Shown here: positions 8,929-17,120 of the stretch, one piece after another
Layout of the letters: each line of letters begins with the position of its first letter
Position numbering within the stretch: the first letter of the stretch is position 1
NCBI RefSeq assembly: GCF_026339995.1
Contig: NZ_JAPEPT010000004.1
Coordinates: 372,001-436,000 of the forward strand
Source: Streptomyces sp. NBC_01481
GTDB taxonomy: Bacteria; Actinomycetota; Actinomycetes; Streptomycetales; Streptomycetaceae
Direction of reading: 5' to 3'
Length of the DNA stretch: 64,000 nt
Notes under the pieces: model-generated
What the model was told of the DNA's origin: nothing
Database searches by the model: none
Seen by the model: the letters and a program-made list of their open reading frames with translations, nothing else
Translations under genes and position numbers: made by a program

Positions 8929-9405
8929 ATGGTTACGGCCCGGTCTCGCTCCGGCTTGCTGCGGCCCCGCATTTCCGCGGGGCCGCTGGGTCTGCTGTGG
9001 CTGGCCGCGCTGCTGCTCAGCATCGCGTTCACACACGGCGTGAGCGCGGAGAGCGCCGAGGGTCATATGACGGCCGGTGTACCGCCAGTCCACGCATCCA
9101 CGGGGACTCAGGAGGCTCACGCGAGCGGGGCCGGACACAGTGACGAGGTCGCGTACACGTCGCTCGAGATTGTGGCAGGCGAGGACCGTCACGACGGGCA
9201 CGGTGACGGCTCATCCCATCCCGCTCAGGAGTGCGTGTCCGGCCAGCCGCAGCAAGGCCTGGATCTGGCTGCTCCTTGTCTGACCCCACTTGACTCGGCG
9301 TCGCCCACGCATGCCTATGCGGTGGGGAAGTCCGGCCCGTTCCGGCCTGAGTCGGCCCTTGCCCCATTGACGGGTTCGAGAGCCTCAGTAGTTCAGCAGG
9401 TCTAG
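8929..9405 (+). CDS. DUF6153-type protein, paralogue of the gene at 893
   Basis: The 158-residue product shares start (MVTA), helix (LLWLAALLLSIAF, about 23-37), the signal-like end (THGVSAES) and C terminus (SVVQQV) with the 143-residue protein at 893. The middle is His/Asp-rich (DRHDGHGDGSSH) with a Cys pair (ECVSGQ, APCLTP). The DNA after the two stop codons is also alike (TCTAGATTCCGGCGT), so this looks like a segmental duplication. It probably contributes metal binding at the cell surface. No Shine-Dalgarno is seen, which suggests a leaderless mRNA. Confidence 0.6.
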   Translation: MVTARSRSGLLRPRISAGPLGLLWLAALLLSIAFTHGVSAESAEGHMTAGVPPVHASTGTQEAHASGAGHSDEVAYTSLEIVAGEDRHDGHGDGSSHPAQECVSGQPQQGLDLAAPCLTPLDSASPTHAYAVGKSGPFRPESALAPLTGSRASVVQQV

Positions 9406-9616
9406 ATTCCGGCGTCCCCGACTGGTCGCCGCCTCCGAGAATCGACAGCCCCCTGCCGGGCGGGTCGGCCAGGTGCGGCCAGATCCGGCACCCCAGACGC
9501 CCGTACGCCACATTTCCGTGTGCTGAGCGGGATCCCCGGTGCCTGCCCGGACCCTGCTGATCTCTGAGTGCCGCTCTCTCAACGAATGTGAGAAGCGGCA
9601 GCCACCCGGAGGAACC

Positions 9617-10060
9617 ATGCCGTTCCATCCCCTGCTTCGCCCTCACGTCAGCCGCCCCGCTGCCAGTGCTGCGTGGCTGCTCAGGCTGATGGTCTTCGTT
9701 CTCGGCGGTCTGCTCCTGTGGGCATCCGCGTGCTGTGCCATGCATGCCAGCGAGAGTCATACGCACAGCAGGATGCCGGTGTCGTCCGGCCACGCAGAAG
9801 CCGTCGAGCCGGAGTTACAGCACGGGCCGCACCCACATCCCGGCCTTACTTGCAAGCCGTACGCGGTCGGCCAAGTGCTGACGCAAGCCAGGCAATTGCC
9901 CACGGACGCAGCGGCGTCGGGAGTCTTCGCCGGAGTAGCGGCGGGAGTGACCGCCGCCATGTCCGTCCGGCCGCAGCCCGCACGGCCCCACAACAGCAGA
10001 TCCCGGATACGGCGTTCAGGCCGGGCCACACTCGCCGTCGTCTGTCGGTGGCGGATCTAG
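9617..10060 (+). CDS. Small His-rich membrane or secreted protein
   Basis: ATG 9617 follows GGAGGA (9608-9613). The 147-residue product has a hydrophobic helix (about 17-38, LRLMVFVLGGLLLWASACCAM) with a Cys-Cys pair at its end. His-rich stretches follow (ESHTHS, HGPHPHPG), then a weakly hydrophobic alanine-rich part and a basic C terminus. The layout resembles the DUF6153-like proteins nearby. It lies 130 nt before the cysteine-synthase-like gene, so it may be the first gene of that operon. Confidence 0.5.
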   Translation: MPFHPLLRPHVSRPAASAAWLLRLMVFVLGGLLLWASACCAMHASESHTHSRMPVSSGHAEAVEPELQHGPHPHPGLTCKPYAVGQVLTQARQLPTDAAASGVFAGVAAGVTAAMSVRPQPARPHNSRSRIRRSGRATLAVVCRWRI

Positions 10061-10190
10061 ACCTGGGCTTTTGCGGCCCATCGAGATGCGGCTGCCGCGC
10101 GCTGCCACCAGGACCGAGGCACCTGCCCGGTCCTGGCAGGACCGCACGCGAGATGAGTACTCCGTCACGCCACCACTGAACGAGAGCGGA

Positions 10191-11399
10191 ATGATGCGCC
10201 CGCAAACCACCACTGACATCAAACCCCCGGCCCGCTCAACCATTTCCGGGCTGGTTGGCAATACCCCGGTTCTCCGGATTTCCGAGCCCCTCTCCCCTGC
10301 TGATCGCGGATTCTGGGCGAAACTGGAGGGCTTCAACCCCGGAGGAATCAAGGACCGCCCCGGCCTGCACATGGTCGAGCAGGCCCGTGCCCGCGGCGAC
10401 CTGCGCCCCGGCGGCAGGATCATCGAGTCCACCAGCGGCACCCTCGGCCTGGGACTCGCCCTGGCCGGCATGGTCTACGACCACCCGGTCACCCTGGTCA
10501 CCGACCCTGGTCTCGAGCTGTCCATGACCCGGCTGCTGACCGCCTACGGAGCCCAGGTCAACGTCGTCTCCGAACCCCACCCCACCGGCGGTTGGCAACA
10601 GGCGCGGCGCGACCGGGTGGCCCAACTCATGAAGCAGCACCCCGGCTCGTGGTGCCCGGACCAGTACAACAATCCCGACAACACCACCGCCTACACCCCG
10701 CTCGCGCTGGAACTGGCATCCGAACTGGGTCCCATTGACGTACTGGTGTGCAGCGTGGGCACCGGCGGGCACTCCGCCGGCGTATCCCGCGTTCTGCAGC
10801 ACCTCTACCCGGAGATGACACTCATCGGCGTCGACACCATCGGCTCGACCATCTTCGGGCAGCCCGCCCGTACCCGGCTGATGCGCGGCCTGGGCTCAAG
10901 CATCTACCCCCGCAACGTCGCCTACGACAACTTCAGTGAGGTCCACTGGGTGGCCCCGGCCGAGGCCGTGTGGACCTGCAGGCAGCTCGCCTCATCCCAT
11001 TACGCCACCGGCGGGTGGAGCGTGGGTGCGGTCGCCCTGGTGGCCGGATGGCTGGCGCGCACCCTGCCCGCGGACACGAACATCGCGGCAATCTTCCCCG
11101 ACGGCCCCCAGCGTTACCTGGGCACCGTGTACGACGACGACTACTGCGCCGCCCACGGCCTGCTCGACTCCCCACCGCCCGGCGAACCCGAGGTGATCGG
11201 CCGCCTGGACGAGAAGGAGGTCACCCGCTGGACCCGGTGCGAAAACGTGGTCGACCCGTTCACCGTGTCCGACCCGACGCAGCAGAACGACGCGGTCGAC
11301 CTGCTCGCCGATTCCCATGCGGAATCTGACGTGCCGGTGGAAGCCGACGCTGTTGGGCCGCTCGCCCAGTCCGACGCGCTGCAGGAGGGCGACCGATGA
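10191..11399 (+). CDS. PLP-dependent cysteine synthase family enzyme
   Basis: The tandem ATG at 10191/10194 follows GAGAGCGGA; the upstream frame looks non-coding. The fold is that of O-acetylserine sulfhydrylase/cystathionine beta-synthase: VGNTPVLRI near 22, the PLP lysine in NPGGIKDRPG near 55, a phosphate-binding-type GTGGH near 190. The usual SGNTG substrate loop is replaced by TSGTLGLGLA, and one residue is missing before the PLP lysine, so it may not act as an ordinary cysteine synthase. The C-terminal 70 residues are acidic and look like an extra linker. It overlaps the MFS gene by 4 nt (ATGA), so product or substrate transport by that protein is likely. Confidence 0.82.
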   Translation: MMRPQTTTDIKPPARSTISGLVGNTPVLRISEPLSPADRGFWAKLEGFNPGGIKDRPGLHMVEQARARGDLRPGGRIIESTSGTLGLGLALAGMVYDHPVTLVTDPGLELSMTRLLTAYGAQVNVVSEPHPTGGWQQARRDRVAQLMKQHPGSWCPDQYNNPDNTTAYTPLALELASELGPIDVLVCSVGTGGHSAGVSRVLQHLYPEMTLIGVDTIGSTIFGQPARTRLMRGLGSSIYPRNVAYDNFSEVHWVAPAEAVWTCRQLASSHYATGGWSVGAVALVAGWLARTLPADTNIAAIFPDGPQRYLGTVYDDDYCAAHGLLDSPPPGEPEVIGRLDEKEVTRWTRCENVVDPFTVSDPTQQNDAVDLLADSHAESDVPVEADAVGPLAQSDALQEGDR

Positions 11400-12703
11400 A
11401 GGCGACGATTGCCCAGGTGCGCTCCTACGAGCGCAGCGTCCAGCTATTGATGGTGAACCAGTTCACCATCAACCTCGGCTTCTATATGTTGATGCCCTAT
11501 CTGGCAGCACACCTGGCCGGCCCCCTTGGGCTCGCGGGCTGGCTCGTCGGCCTCATCCTCGGCGTACGCAACTTCAGCCAGCAGGGCATGTTCCTGGTCG
11601 GCGGAACAATGGCCGACCGGCTCGGCTACAAGCCGATGATCATCGCGGGGCTTGTGCTGCGCATCGTCGGCTTCGCGACCCTTGGGCTCGTCGACTCCGT
11701 ACCCGCCCTGCTCGCAGCGTCGGCCGCGACAGGCTTGGCCGGGGCCCTGTTCAATCCGGCCTCCCGCGCCTACCTGGCGGCGGACGCGGGGGAGCGCCGA
11801 GTCGAAGCGTTCGCGCTGTTCAACGTCTTCTACCAGGCGGGCATCCTGCTTGGTCCGCTGGTGGGCATGGTGCTGACCGGCGTCGACTTCCGCGTCACCT
11901 GCCTGACCGCGGCCGGCATCTTCGCCGTGCTGAGCATCGTGCAGATCCGGGCCCTGCCCGCCCGTCGCGCCGACGACACGAAGGACCGGAAGGCCGGTCG
12001 GCGCGAGAGCGTACTCGCAGAGTGGCGCGGCATCGTCGCCAACCGGCCGTTCCTGCTCTTCTCCGTGGCCATGATCGGCTCGTACGTCATGTCCTTTCAG
12101 GTCTACCTCGCGCTCCCGCTGGAAGTGCGACGCCTTGGCGGCGAAGGGCAATTCGGCACGGCTGCGGTCGCGGTGCTGTTCGCCGTCTCCGGGCTGAGCA
12201 CGATCGTCCTCCAGGCGAAGGTCACCGCCTGGTGCAAAGCCCGCATGGAGCCGGGCCGGGCGCTCACCTGGGGATTGCTGACGATGGGCGTTGCCTTCCT
12301 GCCCCTCCTCGTGGCCACGGCTGTGCCCGTGCCGGACGGCGGAGTGGGACTACGGCTGCTTGCGGCCGTGCCGCCGGCGCTAGCCGCACTGCTCCTCGCG
12401 CTGGGCACGATGATCGCCTACCCGTTCGAGATGGACACCATCGTCCGGCTCTCTGGTGACCGCCTTGTCGCCACCCACTACGGGCTGTACAACACCATCT
12501 GCGGTGTCGGTATCACCCTCGGAAACCTGCTGACCGGCGCGGCTCTCGACGCCGCCCGCGCGGCAGGCGTCTCCGCGCTCCCGTGGATTGCGCTGTTCCT
12601 ACTCGGTCTGGCCTGTGCCGCCGCTCTGTTCGGGCTGCACCGCACTGGCCGCCTGGCGCCGCCACCCGTACCGGAGGCACAGCCCGAGCCCGTGACGGCC
12701 TGA
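11396..12703 (+). CDS. MFS transporter coupled to the cysteine-synthase-like enzyme
   Basis: The 435-residue protein has twelve predicted helices. The MFS loop 2-3 signature is present as GGTMADRLGYKP (about residues 64-75). The gene starts within the stop of the preceding one (ATGA overlap), implying translational coupling. The pair may form or export an amino-acid-like compound, or take up its substrate; the sequence does not decide. It is followed by a hairpin that probably ends the operon. Confidence 0.82.
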   Translation: MKATIAQVRSYERSVQLLMVNQFTINLGFYMLMPYLAAHLAGPLGLAGWLVGLILGVRNFSQQGMFLVGGTMADRLGYKPMIIAGLVLRIVGFATLGLVDSVPALLAASAATGLAGALFNPASRAYLAADAGERRVEAFALFNVFYQAGILLGPLVGMVLTGVDFRVTCLTAAGIFAVLSIVQIRALPARRADDTKDRKAGRRESVLAEWRGIVANRPFLLFSVAMIGSYVMSFQVYLALPLEVRRLGGEGQFGTAAVAVLFAVSGLSTIVLQAKVTAWCKARMEPGRALTWGLLTMGVAFLPLLVATAVPVPDGGVGLRLLAAVPPALAALLLALGTMIAYPFEMDTIVRLSGDRLVATHYGLYNTICGVGITLGNLLTGAALDAARAAGVSALPWIALFLLGLACAAALFGLHRTGRLAPPPVPEAQPEPVTA

Positions 12704-12713
12704 CCGACGGTAC

Positions 12714-12763
12714 GCGGTGGAGGGGCGGACGGGTTCGCCCTCGTCCGCCCCTGCAGCCACCGC
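12714..12763 (+). terminator. Hairpin after the enzyme/MFS operon
   Basis: An 11-bp inner stem (AGGGGCGGACG 12721-12731 with 12742-12752) sits inside an outer GGTGG/CCACC pairing. It lies 11 nt after the MFS stop codon. Confidence 0.7.
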
Positions 12764-13023
12764 GCCCACTTCCTGGAGCATCGATGCGGACCCCTGCTTT
12801 GCCAAGTCCAACTGGTGTAGTTTCGCGCCCCCTTAACGGTGTGCTCTACGACCTGGGCCGGTGGTGTGTCAAAAACGCGATCCGCCCCCACGGGGGAAGA
12901 GGGCCGGGTCTCACTCGTCGGTAAGGGCATCCGCTGCGCACAGGTTCGATTTGCTCCGGCGAGCTGGGGCGACGTGAGCTCGGTGCCTCACGGCTGCCCC
13001 CTTGGGGACGGTCAGGGGACATG
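12764..13023. other. Gene-free stretch before the first tRNA-half repeat
   Basis: No frame in this stretch has recognisable coding content. It ends in two GGGGAC words (13003-13008 and 13016-13021) that lead into repeat copy R1. Confidence 0.4.
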
Positions 13024-13430
13024 GAGGGGACACAAGGACTCGCACAGATCTGCAAACATCGAGCAAGACCAACGGCACGCACCCCATCTGACCAGCGAGA
13101 ACGTCAAGGATCAGGGTAGAAATGCAAAGGCCGTCGCGATCACCAAAGGACTCATAATCCGTCGGCCGTGGGTTTGAGTCCCACCCGCCCCACTTTGCAG
13201 GCCTCTGACCTGCGGAAACGTTCCATCGGGCGTGCAGATTCAGGACTTTGGCTCAACGGACTGAATCCGCTGCTCACGAGTTCAGCGGCGGTTCGGTGGA
13301 CAGTAGTTGGCGCTTCTCTGACCTGCGCGGTGCGTCGGCTCATGGTCGACACCGGCTCAGTAGGTGGCCCTGCGCCAGGGGAGAGGCGGGGCATTCGGGA
13401 CGCTGGCAGGACGCAGGGTATGAGGAGGGG
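13024..13430 (+). repeat. tRNA-half repeat R1 (candidate attachment site)
   Basis: About 400 bp homologous to 33531-33935. In order: a left arm (GGACACAAGG...CACAGATCTGCAAA, 13028-13054); word TCTGACCAGCGAGAACGTC (13087-13105); a 45-nt tRNA 3' half (13148-13192); word TCTGACCTGCGGAAACGT (13204-13221); a segment with CTCAACGGACTGAATCCGCTGCT; and another CTCTGACCTGCG (13316-13327). This is the layout expected of an integrative-element junction: a tRNA 3' end flanked by short direct repeats that could bind an integrase. No integrase gene is nearby. Confidence 0.7.
13148..13192 (+). other. 3' half of a CAU-anticodon tRNA (not a complete gene)
   Basis: From the anticodon stem (GGACT-CATAA-TCC) through the variable loop, T arm (GTGGG-TTTGAGT-CCCAC) to acceptor CGCCCCA. 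No D arm or 5' acceptor strand precedes it, so it cannot make a tRNA. The anticodon loop CATAA suits tRNA-Met or lysidine-type tRNA-Ile. One base of the T loop (TTTGAGT) differs from copies R2 and R3 (TTCGAGT). Confidence 0.8.
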
Positions 13431-13649
13431 CTCAGAAGGCCCATCGATCCGACACCGCTGCGGCCGTTTTGGCGTGAGCGACGAGGTGTCAATGACACAA
13501 GCCCGGGATCGTCGCGGGGGCCTGGACCGTTGGGTTGAGTCCGCGATCGGTTGGAGGCGCACGGGCTGCAAACGGCCCGAAGGGACAATCTGCTCGCCTG
13601 GAGACGGCTTTGAGACAGGGCAGGCGCATATCGACCCCCGGACTCTTTC

Positions 13650-13749
13650 CGCCCAACTGCTGCTGCATCTGCACGCGGGGCCGATGCAGCTCTACCGTTA
13701 CGTGGACGCCAAGGAGGAGCTCCTCGGCCTAATGGCCGACGCGGTGTAG
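13650..13749 (+). pseudogene. TetR-type DNA-binding domain remnant
   Basis: The frame ends in MQLYRYVDAKEELLGLMADAV followed by TAG. This matches the end of a TetR helix-turn-helix (usually GPMSLYRYVxxKDELLxLMxDAV) that would continue into the ligand domain. Neither a proper N terminus nor the ligand domain is present. Confidence 0.45.
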
Positions 13750-14023
13750 CGGAGGTCCGGTCCCTCGGCCAGCATCAGGAGCGCCGCCCTCAGTGGTCGA
13801 CCTCCTCGGGGCGGTCCGCCACGAGGTCGTGGAGAGGCGCGGGGAACGCGCTAGCGGCCTCGCGGTCCTGCTGGCGGGCCTGGCGGTCGGCCTCTCACGC
13901 AGATTTAGCCAGGCGTGATGATCCAGTCCACAATGGAATTGGTGACTACGTGCGACGCGGCGCCCACCTCTGAACGCCTGCATCGAATCGTCGAACGGCA
14001 CGACACCGAACGAGGAGGACCCC

Positions 14024-14320
14024 ATGTACGTCGTGGTCCAGCACAAGATCTTGAACCCGGAGACGGCGTTTCCCCGTGGCCAGGCCCTTATCGACGGCAC
14101 CGGAGCGCCCGACGGCACCCGGGTGCTGCAGTTCTACCCGCACGTCGACGGATCTGTCGTGACGTGCCTCTGGGAGACGAAATCCGTGGCAGACGTCCAG
14201 GGCTTCGCCGACACAACTCTCGGTGACTCGAGCGTCAACGTGTCCTACGAGGTCGACGCGGAGAAGGCATTCGCCGACCGCCCTGGTGGCCTGAGGCCGA
14301 AGTCGGCGCCTGTCACCTAG
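14024..14320 (+). CDS. Small conserved hypothetical protein (98 aa)
   Basis: ATG 14024 follows GAGGAGG (14011-14017), a good ribosome binding site. The product starts YVVVQHKILNPE and alternates strands and helices (VLQFYPHVDGSVVTCLWE, then VNVSYEVDAEKAFA). This is like the small ferredoxin-fold proteins of about 90-100 residues common in actinobacteria. I do not know a function. It stands alone between a TetR remnant and the TetR/P450 pair. Confidence 0.6.
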   Translation: MYVVVQHKILNPETAFPRGQALIDGTGAPDGTRVLQFYPHVDGSVVTCLWETKSVADVQGFADTTLGDSSVNVSYEVDAEKAFADRPGGLRPKSAPVT

Positions 14321-14551
14321 GTCTTCCGGATCACCTCGCGGACCAGATGAAGATGCCCGCGATGTGCAGGGCGGCGAGATGCGGCACGGCTCGCGGCTCA
14401 AGGATTGACGACATAGGAGTACGTCGAGGGCGTGGGCAAGGAACAGGAGGGTGAGAGGAGGCCGCTGGTCACCAATTGACGAGGTGCTGTGCGAGGGGGC
14501 CGTCGACAGAACGGTCGCGCTCGATCGTCCCCCGCCTGAGTGGGGAATGCC

Positions 14552-15163
14552 TCACTGAGGGTCGGGCGCGAGGAACGGCGCGAGGGCTCCCAGGGCCTGG
14601 AGAACCTGGTCAGCGGTCGGTGTGCTGGCGGGGTCGAGGAGCCATTGGAGCATCAGGCCCTCGCTCAAGGCGATGAGTATCGAGGCCATAACCTCAGCCG
14701 GCACAGGAAGGTCCAGGCCTGCTTCGGTGCAGGACCAGGTGATGAGTGCTGCGCCGGACTGGCGGGTCTCGGCCAGGTGGGCGGCGAGCTGGGTGCGAAG
14801 TTGGACCGAGCGTAGTGCCGCTGGGAAGGCTTCGACGCAGCCGATGATGGCCGGGCGCATCTCGTCGAACGCGTCGATCATCGCGGTGAGTGCCAGTTTC
14901 AGCTGGTCTCGCGGGTGGGCTGCCGGGGCTGCGGACAGTGCCTGTTCCACCCGCTGGGTCCAGGTTCGGAAGCACTCGGCCAGCGCGGCGTTGAGCAGTG
15001 CCTCCTTGCCTCCGAAGTGGTAGCCGATGGACGCAAGATGCGTTCCGGAAGCAGTGGCCAAGTCACGGGCGGTCGTGTGGGCATAGCCCTTTTCCTGCAG
15101 GCACGCCACGGCTGCGGTGAGCAGCCTTTCGCGGGGACTCTCGGAGGACTGTTGCATGTCCAC
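14552..15163 (-). CDS. TetR/AcrR family regulator of the P450 gene
   Basis: The 203-residue protein has the N-terminal helix-turn-helix (TTARDLATASGTHLASIGYHFGGKEALL, about 30-57; a 20-residue core is HTTARDLATASGTHLASIGY) and an alpha-helical ligand domain. It is divergent from the cytochrome P450 gene at 15223; only 59 bp separate the start codons. That space is filled by a near-perfect 33-bp palindrome, so it very likely represses both itself and the P450 gene. ATG 15163 or 15157 could be the start. Confidence 0.88.
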   Translation of the reverse strand: MDMQQSSESPRERLLTAAVACLQEKGYAHTTARDLATASGTHLASIGYHFGGKEALLNAALAECFRTWTQRVEQALSAAPAAHPRDQLKLALTAMIDAFDEMRPAIIGCVEAFPAALRSVQLRTQLAAHLAETRQSGAALITWSCTEAGLDLPVPAEVMASILIALSEGLMLQWLLDPASTPTADQVLQALGALAPFLAPDPQ

Positions 15164-15178
15164 GATCCTATGCTAGTC

Positions 15179-15211
15179 ATATGTACGTCCGTCATTGACG
15201 CACGTACATAT
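15179..15211. promoter_or_regulatory. 33-bp palindromic operator between tetR and P450
   Basis: Two nested inverted repeats share one centre (15195). The outer arms are ATATGTACGT (15179-15188) and ACGTACATAT (15202-15211). The inner arms are CGTCA (15190-15194) and TGACG (15196-15200). Only the pair 15189/15201 does not match. It sits directly upstream of the P450 ribosome binding site (GGAG 15214-15217), so a bound repressor would block transcription. Confidence 0.8.
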
Positions 15212-15222
15212 ACGGAGATCCG

Positions 15223-16602
15223 ATGCCCGCGCTGCCTCCCGGCTCAGCGATGCCCAGCCCGTTCCAAGTCATCCGACTCGTCCGTGATCCGATGCGTTTC
15301 TTCGAGGGCCGGCGACGCCGGTACGGTCCGGTATTCCGTGCCCCGGTCTTCCGGATCGGCTGGTTCAGCCCGCCGAAGGAGGTGTTCGTCGCGACCGCCG
15401 AGCTGGCCGAACGCGTCTATGCCACTGACGCCGGTGGCGGACGTGCCGGCGAAACACGGCGTGACTTCATGGCCCCCGCGGTCGGCGAGCACTCCCTGCT
15501 GAGCCTGGACCACGAACCCTGGCAGCGGCACCGCAAACTGCTCACGCCGCCGCTACGCGCCAAGGCGATCGCCGGGTACCGCGACGAGATCGCCAGGATC
15601 GCGGCGCAGAACATCAGCCGATGGCCGATGGGCCAGCCATTTCCCCTGCGTGACCGTATGCAGGAAATCACCCTGGAGGTGATCATGCGGCTGGTGTTCG
15701 GCATCACCGACACCGAACGGCTGGACCGGCTACGCCCGCTACTGCCCACGCTTGCCGACCCCGGCAGCCCTTACACACTGATGCTGATGCCGACGGCCGC
15801 ACGCGATCGCGCCCTCGGCTCCCGGCTGCTTCGGCGGATCCCGTTCCTGCCCACCACCCGATTTCTCGCCGCTCGCGACGCCGTGGATGAACTCTTGTAC
15901 GAGGAGATAGCCCGCCGCCGTGCCGAGCCGCAGGACAACGCCACTGACGTGCTGTCACGGCTGCTGGCAGCCCGGGACGACGACAGCCGACCGATGACCG
16001 ACCAAGAGCTTCGCGATGAGCTGATCACCATGCTCGAGGCCGGGCACGAGACCACCGCGACGGGCCTGTCCTGGACATTCGAGCGCCTCCTGCGCAACCC
16101 GCAGGTGCTCGACAAGCTCCGCGCCGAACTCGACAAAGGCCAGGAGACCTACCTGGATGCGGTGGTGAAAGAGGGACTGCGTACCCGTCCCGTCGTGTAT
16201 TCGGCACTCCGCCTCCTGGACGCTCCCCTCGAGCTTGGCGGATACGAGGTGCCTACGGGCTGGGCCGTCGGCCCAGCCATCCCCCTCATCCACCATGACC
16301 CGGTCGCCTTCCCCGAACCCTACGAATTCCGTCCCGAACGATTCCTCGGCGACGGAGCCACCGCGGCCAACAAGTCATGGATGCCCTTCGGCGGCGGCCG
16401 CCGCTACTGCGTCGGCGCCCAGCTCGCCCTCCTGGAAATGCGCGTGATCATCCGACAGATCATCGACCGTATGGACCTGACCGCCGAAGACCCCCAACCG
16501 GAACGGCCGCAAATCAGGCACGTCACCCTCGTGCCGTCCCGACTGACCACCGTCACAGCACAACCACGCGCCACCACCACGACAGGAACGGAGAACCGAT
16601 AG
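15223..16602 (+). CDS. Cytochrome P450
   Basis: The 459-residue protein has all core P450 features. These are the I-helix oxygen-binding motif AGHETT (about 272-277), the K-helix ExxR (EGLR, 317-320), a PERF element (FRPERF) and the heme-binding loop FGGGRRYCVG with the cysteine ligand near residue 396. The long N terminus without a membrane anchor and the PPLRAKAIAGYRDEI region resemble the CYP135/CYP138-like group of actinobacteria. The substrate is unknown. No ferredoxin gene is adjacent, so redox partners must come from elsewhere. A divergent TetR gene and a palindromic operator suggest induction by the substrate or a related small molecule. Confidence 0.92.
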   Translation: MPALPPGSAMPSPFQVIRLVRDPMRFFEGRRRRYGPVFRAPVFRIGWFSPPKEVFVATAELAERVYATDAGGGRAGETRRDFMAPAVGEHSLLSLDHEPWQRHRKLLTPPLRAKAIAGYRDEIARIAAQNISRWPMGQPFPLRDRMQEITLEVIMRLVFGITDTERLDRLRPLLPTLADPGSPYTLMLMPTAARDRALGSRLLRRIPFLPTTRFLAARDAVDELLYEEIARRRAEPQDNATDVLSRLLAARDDDSRPMTDQELRDELITMLEAGHETTATGLSWTFERLLRNPQVLDKLRAELDKGQETYLDAVVKEGLRTRPVVYSALRLLDAPLELGGYEVPTGWAVGPAIPLIHHDPVAFPEPYEFRPERFLGDGATAANKSWMPFGGGRRYCVGAQLALLEMRVIIRQIIDRMDLTAEDPQPERPQIRHVTLVPSRLTTVTAQPRATTTTGTENR

Positions 16603-16766
16603 GCGACCCCCAAACCGGCCTCATCCTGGACGACAACGACCGCAGCATCGGCTCGGGTCTGGACCGGGCTCTCGGACCAGATGGAATTCCTCGCGCAGCT
16701 GGGGCTCCTGCCCGACATGCCGTCCTGACTCTGCCGTCCCTCTGCACGACGGGAGGCCAAGCCAGG

Positions 16767-17120
16767 TCAGGGGACTGGCGTCTGGTGGATGGCCGGACCT
16801 GCACCGTAGCCGCCTGCGCTCGCAACGGTGTCCAGGCGCCATGGCGATCCTGGATCCGTGCGCTGCGCGGACTCGGCGACGACAAAGGCGTACGTCGCGG
16901 CAGTCCCGTCCCCGGGAACGGGGCCGAGGTAGGTGTGGCCGGTCAGGTGGGACCAGGCGGCCAGGTCCAACGGGGCGGCCGGATCGGTGGCCTTCACATG
17001 CACGACGGTGCCCGGCGGTGCGCCGTCGATCTCGCTGCGGAGGCGCAGAAAGAGGGTGACGCATAGCAGGCCCGAGCCGTCGACGACCAGGGGCGGGCCT
17101 GGACGGACGGAGGCGGTCAT
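16767..17120 (-). CDS. TusA-like sulfur carrier protein
   Basis: The 117-residue product has a TusA/SirA-like core: VDGSGLLCVTLFLRLRSEI with the carrier cysteine in GLLC (near 20), then PPGTVVHVKATDPAAPLDLAAW (a 20-residue core is TVVHVKATDPAAPLDLAAWS). The usual CPxP motif is reduced to one Cys without the prolines. The gene overlaps the cysteine desulfurase by 4 nt (ATGA), so it probably receives persulfide sulfur from that enzyme. The C-terminal 35 residues extend beyond the usual family length. Confidence 0.7.
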   Translation of the reverse strand: MTASVRPGPPLVVDGSGLLCVTLFLRLRSEIDGAPPGTVVHVKATDPAAPLDLAAWSHLTGHTYLGPVPGDGTAATYAFVVAESAQRTDPGSPWRLDTVASAGGYGAGPAIHQTPVP

